Made by a program: the position numbers and the translations under genes. Below are positions 23,640-30,892 of a stretch of 37,105 nucleotides of DNA, piece after piece. The notes below the pieces were generated by a model. It was not told the DNA's origin. It ran no database searches and saw only the letters and a list, made by a program, of their open reading frames with translations. Source of the DNA: RGIG5327 sp045612485 (GTDB taxonomy: Bacteria > Verrucomicrobiota > Lentisphaeria > Victivallales > UBA1829); the NCBI GenBank assembly GCA_045612485.1, contig JAZKZE010000009.1, forward strand, positions 1 to 37,105, read 5' to 3'. Positions within the stretch are counted from its first letter, which is position 1. Each line of letters begins with the position of its first letter.

Positions 23640-24359
23640 ATGGATGTAAAAGGAAAAATTGCCATTGTGACTGGCGGAGGTTCTGGTTACGGTCTTGGGA
23701 TCGCCTGTGCATTGAAAAAAGCCGGAGCCAAAGTCTTTATTACAGGCCGTAATCAGGAAAAACTGGAGAAAGCTGCTGCCGAAAATGACCTTACTGCCAT
23801 TGTTGCTGATGCTTCTTCCGCAAGTGACTGGGATAAAGTCTTTCAGAAAACTACCAAAGTGGATATTCTTGTAAACAATGCCGGATTCGGCGGACTTATT
23901 GCACCTGTTGCAGAGCAGAGTGATGAAAATATCATCAGTGTCATCAATACCAATCTTACCGGTGTTATCTTCGGCTGCTCCAGAGCTGCAAAGATCATGG
24001 TGGAACAGAAAAGCGGTATCATTCTGAATATTTCCAGTGTATGTGCCCTTTATGCATGGCCCGCCTGGAGTGTTTATACTGCGGCAAAAGCCGGTCTGGC
24101 AAAATTTTCCCATGGTCTTTATACAGAATTGCGTCCTCATGGCGTGCGGGTAAGCTGTGTGACCCCCTCCTGGGGACAGACCGATTTCTGTAAAGCAGCC
24201 AATATTTCCGGTGCATCGGAAGATGCCGCTCTTGCCCCCAAATGTATTTCTCCGGAAGATTTGGGAAAAATGGTGCTGGATATTATTGAAACTCCCGATC
24301 ATCTTGCGATCCCGGATGTAACGGTTCAGCCCATGATCCAGGACATCAACCCCATGTAA
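23640..24359 (+). CDS. Short-chain dehydrogenase/reductase
   Basis: A 239-residue classical SDR. The cofactor motif reads TGGGSGYGLG (an unusual Tyr where Ile is common) at 11-20; the beta-2 end TGRNQEK suggests NADP. NNAGFGG, the catalytic Ser in NISSV, and YTAAKAG with Tyr and Lys are intact. The ATG follows GAAGGAG. It is divergent from the FAD oxidoreductase and ends before a bidirectional terminator. The substrate is unknown. Confidence 0.9.
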   Translation: MDVKGKIAIVTGGGSGYGLGIACALKKAGAKVFITGRNQEKLEKAAAENDLTAIVADASSASDWDKVFQKTTKVDILVNNAGFGGLIAPVAEQSDENIISVINTNLTGVIFGCSRAAKIMVEQKSGIILNISSVCALYAWPAWSVYTAAKAGLAKFSHGLYTELRPHGVRVSCVTPSWGQTDFCKAANISGASEDAALAPKCISPEDLGKMVLDIIETPDHLAIPDVTVQPMIQDINPM

Positions 24360-24399
24360 AATATACTTTCTATTTACAGTCTGCAAAAAAGAAAAAAGC

Positions 24400-24450
24400 A
24401 AAACTCTCCCTGCGGAATGAAGAAAAAAACGCCGGGGGAGTTTTATTTTT
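24400..24450. terminator. Bidirectional intrinsic terminator
   Basis: AAAACTC and CC/GCGG elements pair with CGCCG and GGGGAGTTTT across an A-rich loop; T residues follow on both strands. It lies between the convergent SDR and zinc-ribbon genes. Confidence 0.75.
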
Positions 24451-24477
24451 CAGCCTTTGATATTTATATTCTTTCCA

Positions 24478-25134
24478 TTACCGTAAGCCGGCTGCCTCTT
24501 TTGCATACTTTTCAATTTCTTTCCACCTTAAATAGTTGGCTTCATCATTAGCCTGTCTGTACGCTGCCACAACAAACCCCGCACATACAGCGATCTCAAT
24601 TTTATCCCCGCCTTTGACTGCAAGTTCGTATGCTTTCACGGCATCGTTTGCAACTTTTCTGTGAATATCATTTTCTATATTTTCCCCTATTTTTATAAAG
24701 GGATTGAATTTATGCCTTTCCGTTCCGGATGAACCCGCAGTTTTTTCTTTGTAAACCTCGTATTTCTCAAGTGCAAGTGCGCCAACGACTGCTATTATTA
24801 TGCAAAAAGCAACTCCAAGACATACATTACTAACTTGTATACTTTTATTTTTTTCATGATCCGTATATCGCGGTTCCGGTTTTATATTTACTTTTTCAAA
24901 ATATCCGGTATTTGAATTTGAGGCAGTTGAGGCAGTTGAGGTAAATACCCTTATTCTGCCCGGATCAACAGGATATATTTCTTGCTGGCAAACAGGACAA
25001 ATGCAGGCTCTTCCATGACATTCTACAATACAATCAAATTTTTGTCCGCAATGAGGGCAGGAGAAAGAAAATGTTTCATTTTCCTTTTCTATCAAAGGGC
25101 AACAATCCTGATCAGGGGTGATATTACTTTCCAT
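24478..25134 (-). CDS. Zinc-ribbon, single-pass membrane protein of unknown function
   Basis: A 218-residue protein that I cannot name. The N-terminal part has two CxxC pairs (CPHC at 26-29 and CPVC at 46-49), a rubredoxin-like zinc ribbon as seen in zinc-ribbon-domain regulators. A hydrophobic segment at about 101-123 follows, then a charged alpha-helical tail with repeat-like AYELAVKGGDKIEIAVCAGFVVAAYRQANDEANYLRW (two helices, Ala-rich, TPR-like). The start at 25134 follows AGAGGA; an upstream in-frame TTG was rejected. It is the last gene of the sigma-kinase operon, and its ribosome site is in an inverted repeat. The function within that module is unknown, perhaps a kinase substrate or partner. 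Confidence 0.75.
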   Translation of the reverse strand: MESNITPDQDCCPLIEKENETFSFSCPHCGQKFDCIVECHGRACICPVCQQEIYPVDPGRIRVFTSTASTASNSNTGYFEKVNIKPEPRYTDHEKNKSIQVSNVCLGVAFCIIIAVVGALALEKYEVYKEKTAGSSGTERHKFNPFIKIGENIENDIHRKVANDAVKAYELAVKGGDKIEIAVCAGFVVAAYRQANDEANYLRWKEIEKYAKEAAGLR

Positions 25135-25239
25135 AAAATTCCTCTTTTTATTTTCAATTTTAAACAAGACTTTATAAACTTTGCGTTACATCACCGCATA
25201 ATCTTGCATCAAATTGAAAATTTTTAAGAGGAATTTTAT
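25133..25239 (-). promoter_or_regulatory. Long inverted repeat that masks the ribosome-binding site of the zinc-ribbon gene
   Basis: The arms at 25133-25160 and 25211-25239 match over ~28 bases with few mismatches. In the minus-strand mRNA the 3' arm holds GAGGAATTTTAT, i.e. the Shine-Dalgarno and start codon of the zinc-ribbon gene, while the 5' arm, just after the kinase stop, is complementary (ATAAAATTCCTCTT). A closed hairpin would hide the start. Confidence 0.7.
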
Positions 25240-25246
25240 TTTTTGT

Positions 25247-27358
25247 TTACCACTTTTTTTCTGAAGGCGTATCCGGCGGGAAATAGCGTTTCGATTCCGG
25301 ACAATTTTCATCCGGAGGAATAGAAAATATTTCCAATTTTTCTATGGAATTTTCCGCATTGGCGTGCTGAATAATGCGTCCCGATTTCAAGACATGCTTA
25401 CCGGGAAGATTTACCATCAGAACATCATTTACATATACCGCAAAATTATCTCCGGTATTGATGATTTCCAGATAGAAAAATTCATTGGGCGATTTTGTAA
25501 CAGAATTATTGTAACAGAAATCTGCAAGTGCCAGAAGATAATTCATAAAGTTTGTTGTGTATTTTTTTATACCTTTTTTTACCTCTACCTGCAATGTGGA
25601 ACCCCAGGACAAAGTTTGCAGCACTCCAATATCCACACTGATTTTTTCCCCTTTTTTCATTTCAGGATAAAATTCAAATGCGAAAGTCTTTATTGCATCA
25701 AATGTGGTAAGAATTTTGCAGCGTAATGCAAACTCTTCAGGCAAGTTGCTGGAATATAAAATTTTTTCTTTTGCTGTTTTTTTGACTGATTTTGATGAGC
25801 TGTTTGCATAAACAAACATTTTATTATTGTTTTTGTCTAAACGCTCCATCCCAGTCTTTTCTTTTTCCTTTCCCGAATCCGGATTTCTGAAAGAATAATA
25901 ATTTATTTTTCTTCTGGGAGAACGGCCTAAATTTAATCCGGGATAGTCTGTACCGTCGTTATTTTCATAAATAAGTGTCGGTTTAAGACGACGTGGTTTT
26001 GAGATATGGTTAAATTCACCGATATCTCCCCCGAATCCGCCTTTCTTTTCCGTTGCCTGCATTGTCAATTTGTAAATTTCCAGTTCTTTACCTGAATTGA
26101 AATGACGCAATTTACCTTCTTTTTTCTCCCGGAAATCTAAAAGCATAAAAAGCCGTTCTATTGCCCGTTTTTTTTCCGGAGTTTCTATCCTGTTTGCACC
26201 CGGATGCAACATTGCCATAAATCTTAAATGCAATTTTTCCATATGGGCTTCCTCTTCCTGGGTACAATCCCGCATGAGAGTATAAAGCTGCTTTTTTTCA
26301 GTTTTTTCGTCCGGTTGCAGTTCCTGTTGATTTTCAACAACTTTTTCCGGTTCCCTATTCTGCGGAACCGCCGCTTTTTTATTTGAGTTTTCCCAGGCAG
26401 TGATTTTACGGTCTATCAAACTTGCTATTTCCGCATTATTCATGCTTTTATCTTCTGAAAATGATATGATTTGAGCCTTTTTCAGCAGGAACAAACCAAA
26501 TAAAGATATTACACAGAAAATAATGACTGCAAGAAAGATAAACAGAAGTTTTCCCAGTACATTGCGTCTTTTTTTGCTGATATTCTTATCCACAGGGATC
26601 CCATTCCGCAAGGCTGCTGTAAATTCCTCCACACTGGAAAAACGCTCATCACGTTTTCCGCAGGCTTTTAAAATAATCTGATTCAAATGGCTGCAAAGAG
26701 TATTATGGATCATATCTTCATGGTAGGAAGGAAATTTTTCTACTGCATTACCTGTCATAGCGCAATAAAGGACTTTACCTAAAGCGTACAGATCGTCACT
26801 TTCTTCATAAGGCAACGCGGCATTTCCGGGAGCAAGACGCTCTGGAGGAATAAAACCTATTGTCCCACAAAGAGATACAGTATCTTCCGTGTGTCTTACC
26901 AGCCCCATGTCTGAAAGTTTCGGCACACCATTGAAGTAAAGAATATTCTCCGGTTTGATATCCCGATGGATCATGCCTGCTTTATGAAGTGTTGCAAGTG
27001 CTTTTAGAATTGAATCGGCAAGTTCTATTACCTCTCCCGGAAGCAGAAATTTTTTATTTTTTATCCGTTCAGCCAAAGTTTCAGGAATGTATTGACCATT
27101 CTGATAAAGCCCGTCTGCCAATTCCATAGTATAAAAAAAGCCATCTTCTAATTTCCCCAAATGCAGGATCCTGACTAAATAAGGAGATTCCGGAAGTTGG
27201 GAATAATTGAGAATACCGTCATACTCCCGGTCAAGAGCCTGTGAACTGGCAATATATTTGAGCGCAACGAGTTTATTATTTTGTGATTGGGCAAGCCAAA
27301 CCTGCCCGTAAGCACCTTTTCCGCAACTTTGCAGAAGGGTATAATCGGGGATATTCAT
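25247..27358 (-). CDS. Transmembrane Hanks-type serine/threonine protein kinase with extracytoplasmic domain
   Basis: A 703-residue kinase. Gly-rich loop GKGAYG at 13-18, Lys34 in VALKYI, catalytic HRDIKPEN at 131-138, and the metal-binding segment is DMG (150-152) rather than DFG; the APE motif reads PPE at 171-173. The kinase lobe ends near 255, then a basic stretch and a membrane segment at 270-292. Outside, a Lys/Glu-rich linker leads to a beta-rich C-terminal domain (about 555-690, with YLEIINTGDNFAVYVND) that resembles sugar- or laminin-G-like jelly rolls, perhaps a ligand sensor. It overlaps the anti-sigma gene by 4 bp. It probably tunes the sigma factor in response to an envelope signal; this is inferred from context. 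Confidence 0.9.
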   Translation of the reverse strand: MNIPDYTLLQSCGKGAYGQVWLAQSQNNKLVALKYIASSQALDREYDGILNYSQLPESPYLVRILHLGKLEDGFFYTMELADGLYQNGQYIPETLAERIKNKKFLLPGEVIELADSILKALATLHKAGMIHRDIKPENILYFNGVPKLSDMGLVRHTEDTVSLCGTIGFIPPERLAPGNAALPYEESDDLYALGKVLYCAMTGNAVEKFPSYHEDMIHNTLCSHLNQIILKACGKRDERFSSVEEFTAALRNGIPVDKNISKKRRNVLGKLLFIFLAVIIFCVISLFGLFLLKKAQIISFSEDKSMNNAEIASLIDRKITAWENSNKKAAVPQNREPEKVVENQQELQPDEKTEKKQLYTLMRDCTQEEEAHMEKLHLRFMAMLHPGANRIETPEKKRAIERLFMLLDFREKKEGKLRHFNSGKELEIYKLTMQATEKKGGFGGDIGEFNHISKPRRLKPTLIYENNDGTDYPGLNLGRSPRRKINYYSFRNPDSGKEKEKTGMERLDKNNNKMFVYANSSSKSVKKTAKEKILYSSNLPEEFALRCKILTTFDAIKTFAFEFYPEMKKGEKISVDIGVLQTLSWGSTLQVEVKKGIKKYTTNFMNYLLALADFCYNNSVTKSPNEFFYLEIINTGDNFAVYVNDVLMVNLPGKHVLKSGRIIQHANAENSIEKLEIFSIPPDENCPESKRYFPPDTPSEKKW

Positions 27359-27606
27359 ATGGAAGAACCTGTTGTTGTATGGAAATATTCACATAATTTC
27401 TGATACGTTGCATCATTTCCAGTAGTTTGTTCATTTTTTAATTGATTTCGGATATCATAAATCAGCAAGTCGTCTTTTTCCAATTCTTCAAGCATTTGCC
27501 GACATTTCTCACATTTGAGAAGATGCAGCTTGCAAATAATCCGTGACAACCAGGAGAGATTACCGTTTCTGTATTTTTCCAAAATTTCTTCTGTATAATG
27601 AAACAT
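27355..27606 (-). CDS. Zinc-finger anti-sigma factor (zf-HC2 type)
   Basis: An 83-residue protein with the HxxxCxxC anti-sigma motif at His28, Cys32 and Cys35 (HLLKCEKC). It is short and has no membrane segment, so it would act in the cytoplasm rather than as a membrane-tethered anti-sigma. Its start overlaps the sigma stop (TAATG), and its end overlaps the kinase start by 4 bp. It is expected to hold the ECF sigma in an inactive state, with release controlled by the kinase downstream. Confidence 0.8.
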   Translation of the reverse strand: MFHYTEEILEKYRNGNLSWLSRIICKLHLLKCEKCRQMLEELEKDDLLIYDIRNQLKNEQTTGNDATYQKLCEYFHTTTGSSI

Positions 27607-28169
27607 TATGCTTCCTCCTTGAGTTTTTTGATGATCGGTTTGAGTTTCTGCATTGCTCTGCTTTTGGCAACATATACCATATTGATATTGATATTCAGAA
27701 AAGCGGCAACTTTCTCTGCCGGCAGCTGTTTTAAAGCATAAAGTTCAAAGGCTTGATAGGTTACAAGCTCGAGCTGAGTCCGCAATATGGCAAGTGCCTG
27801 GAATAGAATGTGATTATACCATTCCTCATCCCATTTTTTAGCAGGAGGATCATAGAAAGGGATTGTTTCTTCTTCCAGATTTTGAAGTTTAGGGCGTTTC
27901 CGTAAAAGATCGATAGCATTATGGGAAATAACTCTTCTTAAATAATCCCGGAATTTTCCTTTTGCCGGATCATATTTAAATTTACTGCCCAATTTGAATA
28001 TATCAATAATGACCTGCTGGCAGAGTTCTTCCAGTTCATTGCCGTTGAGATGGAAATCATGTCCACGCAAAAGTATGAGCGGACGATAGGTCTCATAGAA
28101 ATCAAACCATGAAATCTCATCTCCCCGCTGAATTGCATCCAGTAAAGATTTTTTTGTAGTGTATCCCAT
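27606..28169 (-). CDS. ECF-type RNA polymerase sigma factor
   Basis: A 187-residue group IV sigma factor. Region 2 spans about 1-90 (SLLDAIQRGDEISWFDFYETY, and ELCQQVIIDIFKLGSKF, then DYLRRVISHNAIDLLRKR). Region 4 is near 120-180 with VTYQAFELYALKQLPAEKVAAFLNI and a helix-turn-helix ending in NMVYVAKSRAMQKLKP. This form, paired with a Ser/Thr kinase, is common in planctomycetes and Lentisphaeria. The ATG at 28169 has no Shine-Dalgarno; a promoter -10 lies just 10 bp upstream. It is first in the operon sigma, anti-sigma, kinase, zinc-ribbon protein. Confidence 0.88.
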   Translation of the reverse strand: MGYTTKKSLLDAIQRGDEISWFDFYETYRPLILLRGHDFHLNGNELEELCQQVIIDIFKLGSKFKYDPAKGKFRDYLRRVISHNAIDLLRKRPKLQNLEEETIPFYDPPAKKWDEEWYNHILFQALAILRTQLELVTYQAFELYALKQLPAEKVAAFLNININMVYVAKSRAMQKLKPIIKKLKEEA

Positions 28170-28178
28170 AATAGAATA

Positions 28179-28207
28179 AATATATACCTTTGTTTGTTAA
28201 ATTGCAA
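28179..28207 (-). promoter_or_regulatory. Promoter of the sigma-kinase operon, close to the start codon
   Basis: TTGCAA (28207-28202), 17 bp, TATATT (28184-28179) on the minus strand. The -35 is inside an inverted repeat GTTTG..CAAAC (28192-28209), a possible operator. The expected start site is only about 3-5 bases before the ATG, implying a leaderless mRNA. Confidence 0.55.
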
Positions 28208-28270
28208 ACAGTTTTATAACTGTACGGGATAATACAGGATAATCTTGCACTGAAAATAAAAATTTACTGA

Positions 28271-28330
28271 AATTGCCGCCTGTAAAAACGGTGTCTGTTT
28301 GATACTGCCGCCTGTAATAAAGACACCGGT
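28271..28330. repeat. Short direct and inverted repeats upstream of the sigma operon
   Basis: The intergenic stretch 28210-28512 has no gene. TTGCCGCCTGTAA/CTGCCGCCTGTAA occurs twice (near 28273 and 28305), and CGGTGTCT (28289-28296) is inverted as AGACACCG (28321-28328). It could be a regulator-binding region or a hairpin; nothing else is seen. Confidence 0.5.
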
Positions 28331-28512
28331 GAAATATTAAACGGAAAAAGGGAGAGAAGCCATGGTCTGCTGTTTGAATGAAATGTGATATGTAATTGAC
28401 CACCCGGATATTCGTGAGTCTGTATAAAAAGCTGTTTTTGTCAATTTCAATGCAGAAAAATACATTACGCTGAGTGATGTTTTCTTGGGAAATAATATAA
28501 AGAAAATAAAAT

Positions 28513-28598
28513 TGGTGCCGACGATAGGATTTGAACCTACACCTCCGTGAAGAGACTGCGACCTGAACGCAGCGCGTCTGCCGTTCCGCCACGTCGGC
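28513..28598 (-). tRNA. tRNA-Leu (anticodon CAG), CCA encoded
   Basis: On the minus strand the acceptor GCCGACG pairs with CGTCGGC. The D-arm is GTGGCGGAACGGCAGAC, the anticodon stem CTGCG/CGCAG encloses TTCAGGT (anticodon CAG), a long variable arm (TCTCTTCACGGAGG) marks a class II tRNA, and the T-arm holds AGGTTCAAATCCT. CCA is encoded. Confidence 0.97.
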
Positions 28599-28644
28599 AA
28601 CCTTAAGAAACCGGAAAGAAGCATTTCTTCCTGTCTATGCCTTT

Positions 28645-28672
28645 AATATACTCCTGTTTTGCGTTGTTTCAA
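28645..28672 (-). promoter_or_regulatory. Promoter of tRNA-Leu(CAG)
   Basis: TTGAAA (28672-28667), 16 bp, TATATT (28650-28645) on the minus strand, about 45 bp before the tRNA. Confidence 0.7.
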
Positions 28673-28713
28673 GGGGAAATATAAAAAAAATTGAAAAATT
28701 TTTCATTTTTTAT

Positions 28714-28742
28714 TTGATGTTTTGCCAAAATGGAATTATATT
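28714..28742 (+). promoter_or_regulatory. Promoter of recJ
   Basis: TTGATG (28714-28719), 17 bp, TATATT (28737-28742). It lies downstream of the alternative TTG at 28722, which argues for the ATG at 28779 as the true start. Confidence 0.6.
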
Positions 28743-28778
28743 TGCGGGTATGACAAATTATTAAACAAGAAAGGCAGA

Positions 28779-30488
28779 ATGGGAACTAAACTATGGATAT
28801 CGGCCTCTGAAGGTAAAGAGAATGTAGTAAAAGAGCTGACAGACAAATGCGGGCTTCCTTATGCGGCGGCGTTGTATCTCGCCGCACATGGCATCACCCC
28901 GGATCAGGTCGACAGCTATTTTAATGATTCTTTCTCTGAATTGACAGATCCCTACCGGTTCCCCGGTATGGAACTTGCTGTCAAACGTCTTTGGCAGGCG
29001 ATCAGAAACCGTGAACGCATACTCATTCACGGAGATTATGACACAGACGGGATCACCGCCACTTCCCTTTTGTCATGGGTACTGGAGAAGAACGGAGCTA
29101 TCGTCAGCTCCTTTCTGCCCCACCGTTTTGATGACGGTTACGGGTTTACTCCGGAATCTCTGGCAAAGGCTCTGGATGTGATCCCTTCCGAGTGCAAAGT
29201 ACTGGTAACGGTGGACTGCGGTATCAACAGCGGTCCTGCCGTGACAGAAGCTGCTGCACGGGGGATTGATGTGATCATTACCGACCATCACGAACCCGAC
29301 GGCGAGAAACTTTCCGCACTTGCAGTCATCAATCCCAAACTCAACCCGGAACTGGAAGACATGCGTCAGCTTTCCGGGGTGGGGGTAGCGTTCAAGCTCG
29401 CGCACGCATTTATTAAATTCGGAAGAGAAAATAATCTCGGCGGTTACGGTGTGGAGATCCAGGACGCTCTGGATTTTGTTGCGCTGGGAACTGTTGCGGA
29501 CATCGTGCCGCTTCTGGGGGAAAACCGTCTTCTGGTGAAGTACGGGATGGAGACGCTTTGCAAGCAGCTGCGTCCCGGGATCAGAGCTTTGATCGAGTCC
29601 GCTCATATCGGACCCAAACTTACTCCAGCGGATATTACCTTTAAACTTGCCCCCCGTATCAATGCTGCCGGCAGACTGGGGAATGCCCAGTCCGCTCTGG
29701 AATTGCTGAATGCCTCCAATATTGTGGAAGCCTACCGCTTCGCCAATATGCTGGAAGGATTCAATCAGAAACGGCAGGCAAAGGAACAGGAGATCTTTTC
29801 CGAAGCGAAACATCTTGTGGAATCGGATGCTGCTTTTAAATCCAAGATGACCATTACCGCCGCCGGTGAAGGCTGGCATCAGGGAGTCATCGGGATCGTG
29901 GCAAGCCGTTTTGCGAGGGATTACAACCGCCCTGCTATCGTTCTGACCATTCAGGGCGATGAGGCACATGGTTCCGGAAGAAGTATTGAAGGATTGAACC
30001 TTATTGATATTCTTTCCAAATGCTCCCACCTCCTCACCCGTTACGGGGGACACCCCATGGCGGTGGGGCTCGGTTTGAAGAAAGATCAGATCGGGGCATT
30101 TACGGAAGAATTTGAAAAACAGGTACGCAACCACATCAGTCCCAGTGACATTGTGGACAGTGTTACCTATGATGGAGAAATTTCTCTGGAATCTCTGGAT
30201 AATGATTTCTTTGAGGTCTATCCCCATCTGGGGCCCTTCGGTCACGGCAATCCCCAGCCCACATTCCGGTTGAATCACCTGGAAGTGATCCGTACCTTCC
30301 CCATCAAATCGGGGCATACCAAAGGTATTCTGCGGGATGCCAATGGAGAAGTAACGGATTTTATCGCTTTCAATATGACCATTCCGGTACGGACGACCTG
30401 GGACGTGATCGCCATGCCCCGGATCAATGAATATTACGGAGAAAAGAAAAGGCAGCTGCAGATCATTGATGCAAAAGCCTCTATATGA
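28779..30488 (+). CDS. recJ: Single-stranded-DNA-specific exonuclease RecJ
   Basis: A 569-residue DHH-family 5'-3' single-strand exonuclease used in recombination and mismatch repair. Metal motifs are GDYDTDG (85-91), VDCGIN (145-150), the DHH at 169-171, and NPKLN. The DHHA1 region shows INAAGRLG, GWHQGVIGIVASR, SGRS and GGHPMAVG, and the C-terminal OB-like part includes GPFGHGNPQPTF. The chosen ATG is preceded by AAAGG; an upstream in-frame TTG at 28722 lies inside the promoter. The end is followed after 9 bp by tRNA-Leu(TAA), so both are likely on one transcript. Confidence 0.97.
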   Translation: MGTKLWISASEGKENVVKELTDKCGLPYAAALYLAAHGITPDQVDSYFNDSFSELTDPYRFPGMELAVKRLWQAIRNRERILIHGDYDTDGITATSLLSWVLEKNGAIVSSFLPHRFDDGYGFTPESLAKALDVIPSECKVLVTVDCGINSGPAVTEAAARGIDVIITDHHEPDGEKLSALAVINPKLNPELEDMRQLSGVGVAFKLAHAFIKFGRENNLGGYGVEIQDALDFVALGTVADIVPLLGENRLLVKYGMETLCKQLRPGIRALIESAHIGPKLTPADITFKLAPRINAAGRLGNAQSALELLNASNIVEAYRFANMLEGFNQKRQAKEQEIFSEAKHLVESDAAFKSKMTITAAGEGWHQGVIGIVASRFARDYNRPAIVLTIQGDEAHGSGRSIEGLNLIDILSKCSHLLTRYGGHPMAVGLGLKKDQIGAFTEEFEKQVRNHISPSDIVDSVTYDGEISLESLDNDFFEVYPHLGPFGHGNPQPTFRLNHLEVIRTFPIKSGHTKGILRDANGEVTDFIAFNMTIPVRTTWDVIAMPRINEYYGEKKRQLQIIDAKASI

Positions 30489-30497
30489 AAAAATCAT

Positions 30498-30578
30498 GCC
30501 CTGATGGCGAAATGGCAGACGCAACAGACTTAAAATCTGTCGGAGAAATCCTTGCGGGTTCGAGTCCCGCTCAGGGCA
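30498..30578 (+). tRNA. tRNA-Leu (anticodon TAA), CCA not encoded
   Basis: Acceptor GCCCTGA pairs with TCAGGGC. The D-arm is TGGCGAAATGGCAGAC, the anticodon stem CAGA/TCTG encloses CTTAAAA with anticodon TAA, a variable arm follows, and the T-arm holds GGGTTCGAGTCCC. The discriminator A is followed by TT, so CCA must be added after transcription, unlike the other two tRNAs here. Confidence 0.97.
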
Positions 30579-30589
30579 TTTTATTTTTG

Positions 30590-30627
30590 AAAAGGATATG
30601 CGCAAAAGGCATGTCCTTTTTTTGTGT
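30590..30627 (+). terminator. Intrinsic terminator after recJ and tRNA-Leu(TAA)
   Basis: AAAAGGATATGC (30590-30601) pairs with GCATGTCCTTTT (30609-30620), followed by a T-run. Confidence 0.85.
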
Positions 30628-30715
30628 CTGCGGATAAAATAATGATAACTTTTTTCCGTATTTGTCTTTTCCGGCGGAATGACAGGGTTCTTGCAGAAAT
30701 AAAGTATTTATTCAT

Positions 30716-30744
30716 TTGAAATAAGGGAAAGAAAGATGTATATT
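30716..30744 (+). promoter_or_regulatory. Promoter of the amino-acid ABC importer operon
   Basis: TTGAAA (30716-30721), 17 bp, TATATT (30739-30744). The leader to the first importer gene is about 75 bases and holds a small ORF. Confidence 0.75.
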
Positions 30745-30766
30745 AGTTAGAGGAGGCGAAACCACA

Positions 30767-30892
30767 ATGAAAGGGTTTCCGATCATTAAGAATGATTATG
30801 TAAATTACCGTAAACGGGAGGTTTGTTATGTGGAAAAAAGTATTGTTGATGGTATGCTGTGCTGCTGCCGTATGTTTCTGCGGCTGTTCTGA
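30767..30892 (+). CDS. Possible overlapping upstream ORF (41 aa)
   Basis: An ATG at 30767, 10 bases after a strong GGAGG, opens a 41-codon frame (MKGFPIIKNDYVNY...) that runs past the importer start codon at 30828 in another frame and ends with TGA at 30890-30892. The importer gene has its own GGGAGG. The uORF may tune translation of the lipoprotein, or be unused. No relative is recognised. Confidence 0.35.
   Translation: MKGFPIIKNDYVNYRKREVCYVEKSIVDGMLCCCRMFLRLF

Noticed and set aside
28722..28778. N-terminal extension of recJ from a TTG
   Set aside because: The extension overlaps the -35/-10 boxes, has no ribosome site and is not part of the conserved RecJ sequence.
29073..30605. A 510-residue minus-strand ORF
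   Set aside because: It lies antisense to recJ, whose motifs are complete, and also crosses tRNA-Leu(TAA).
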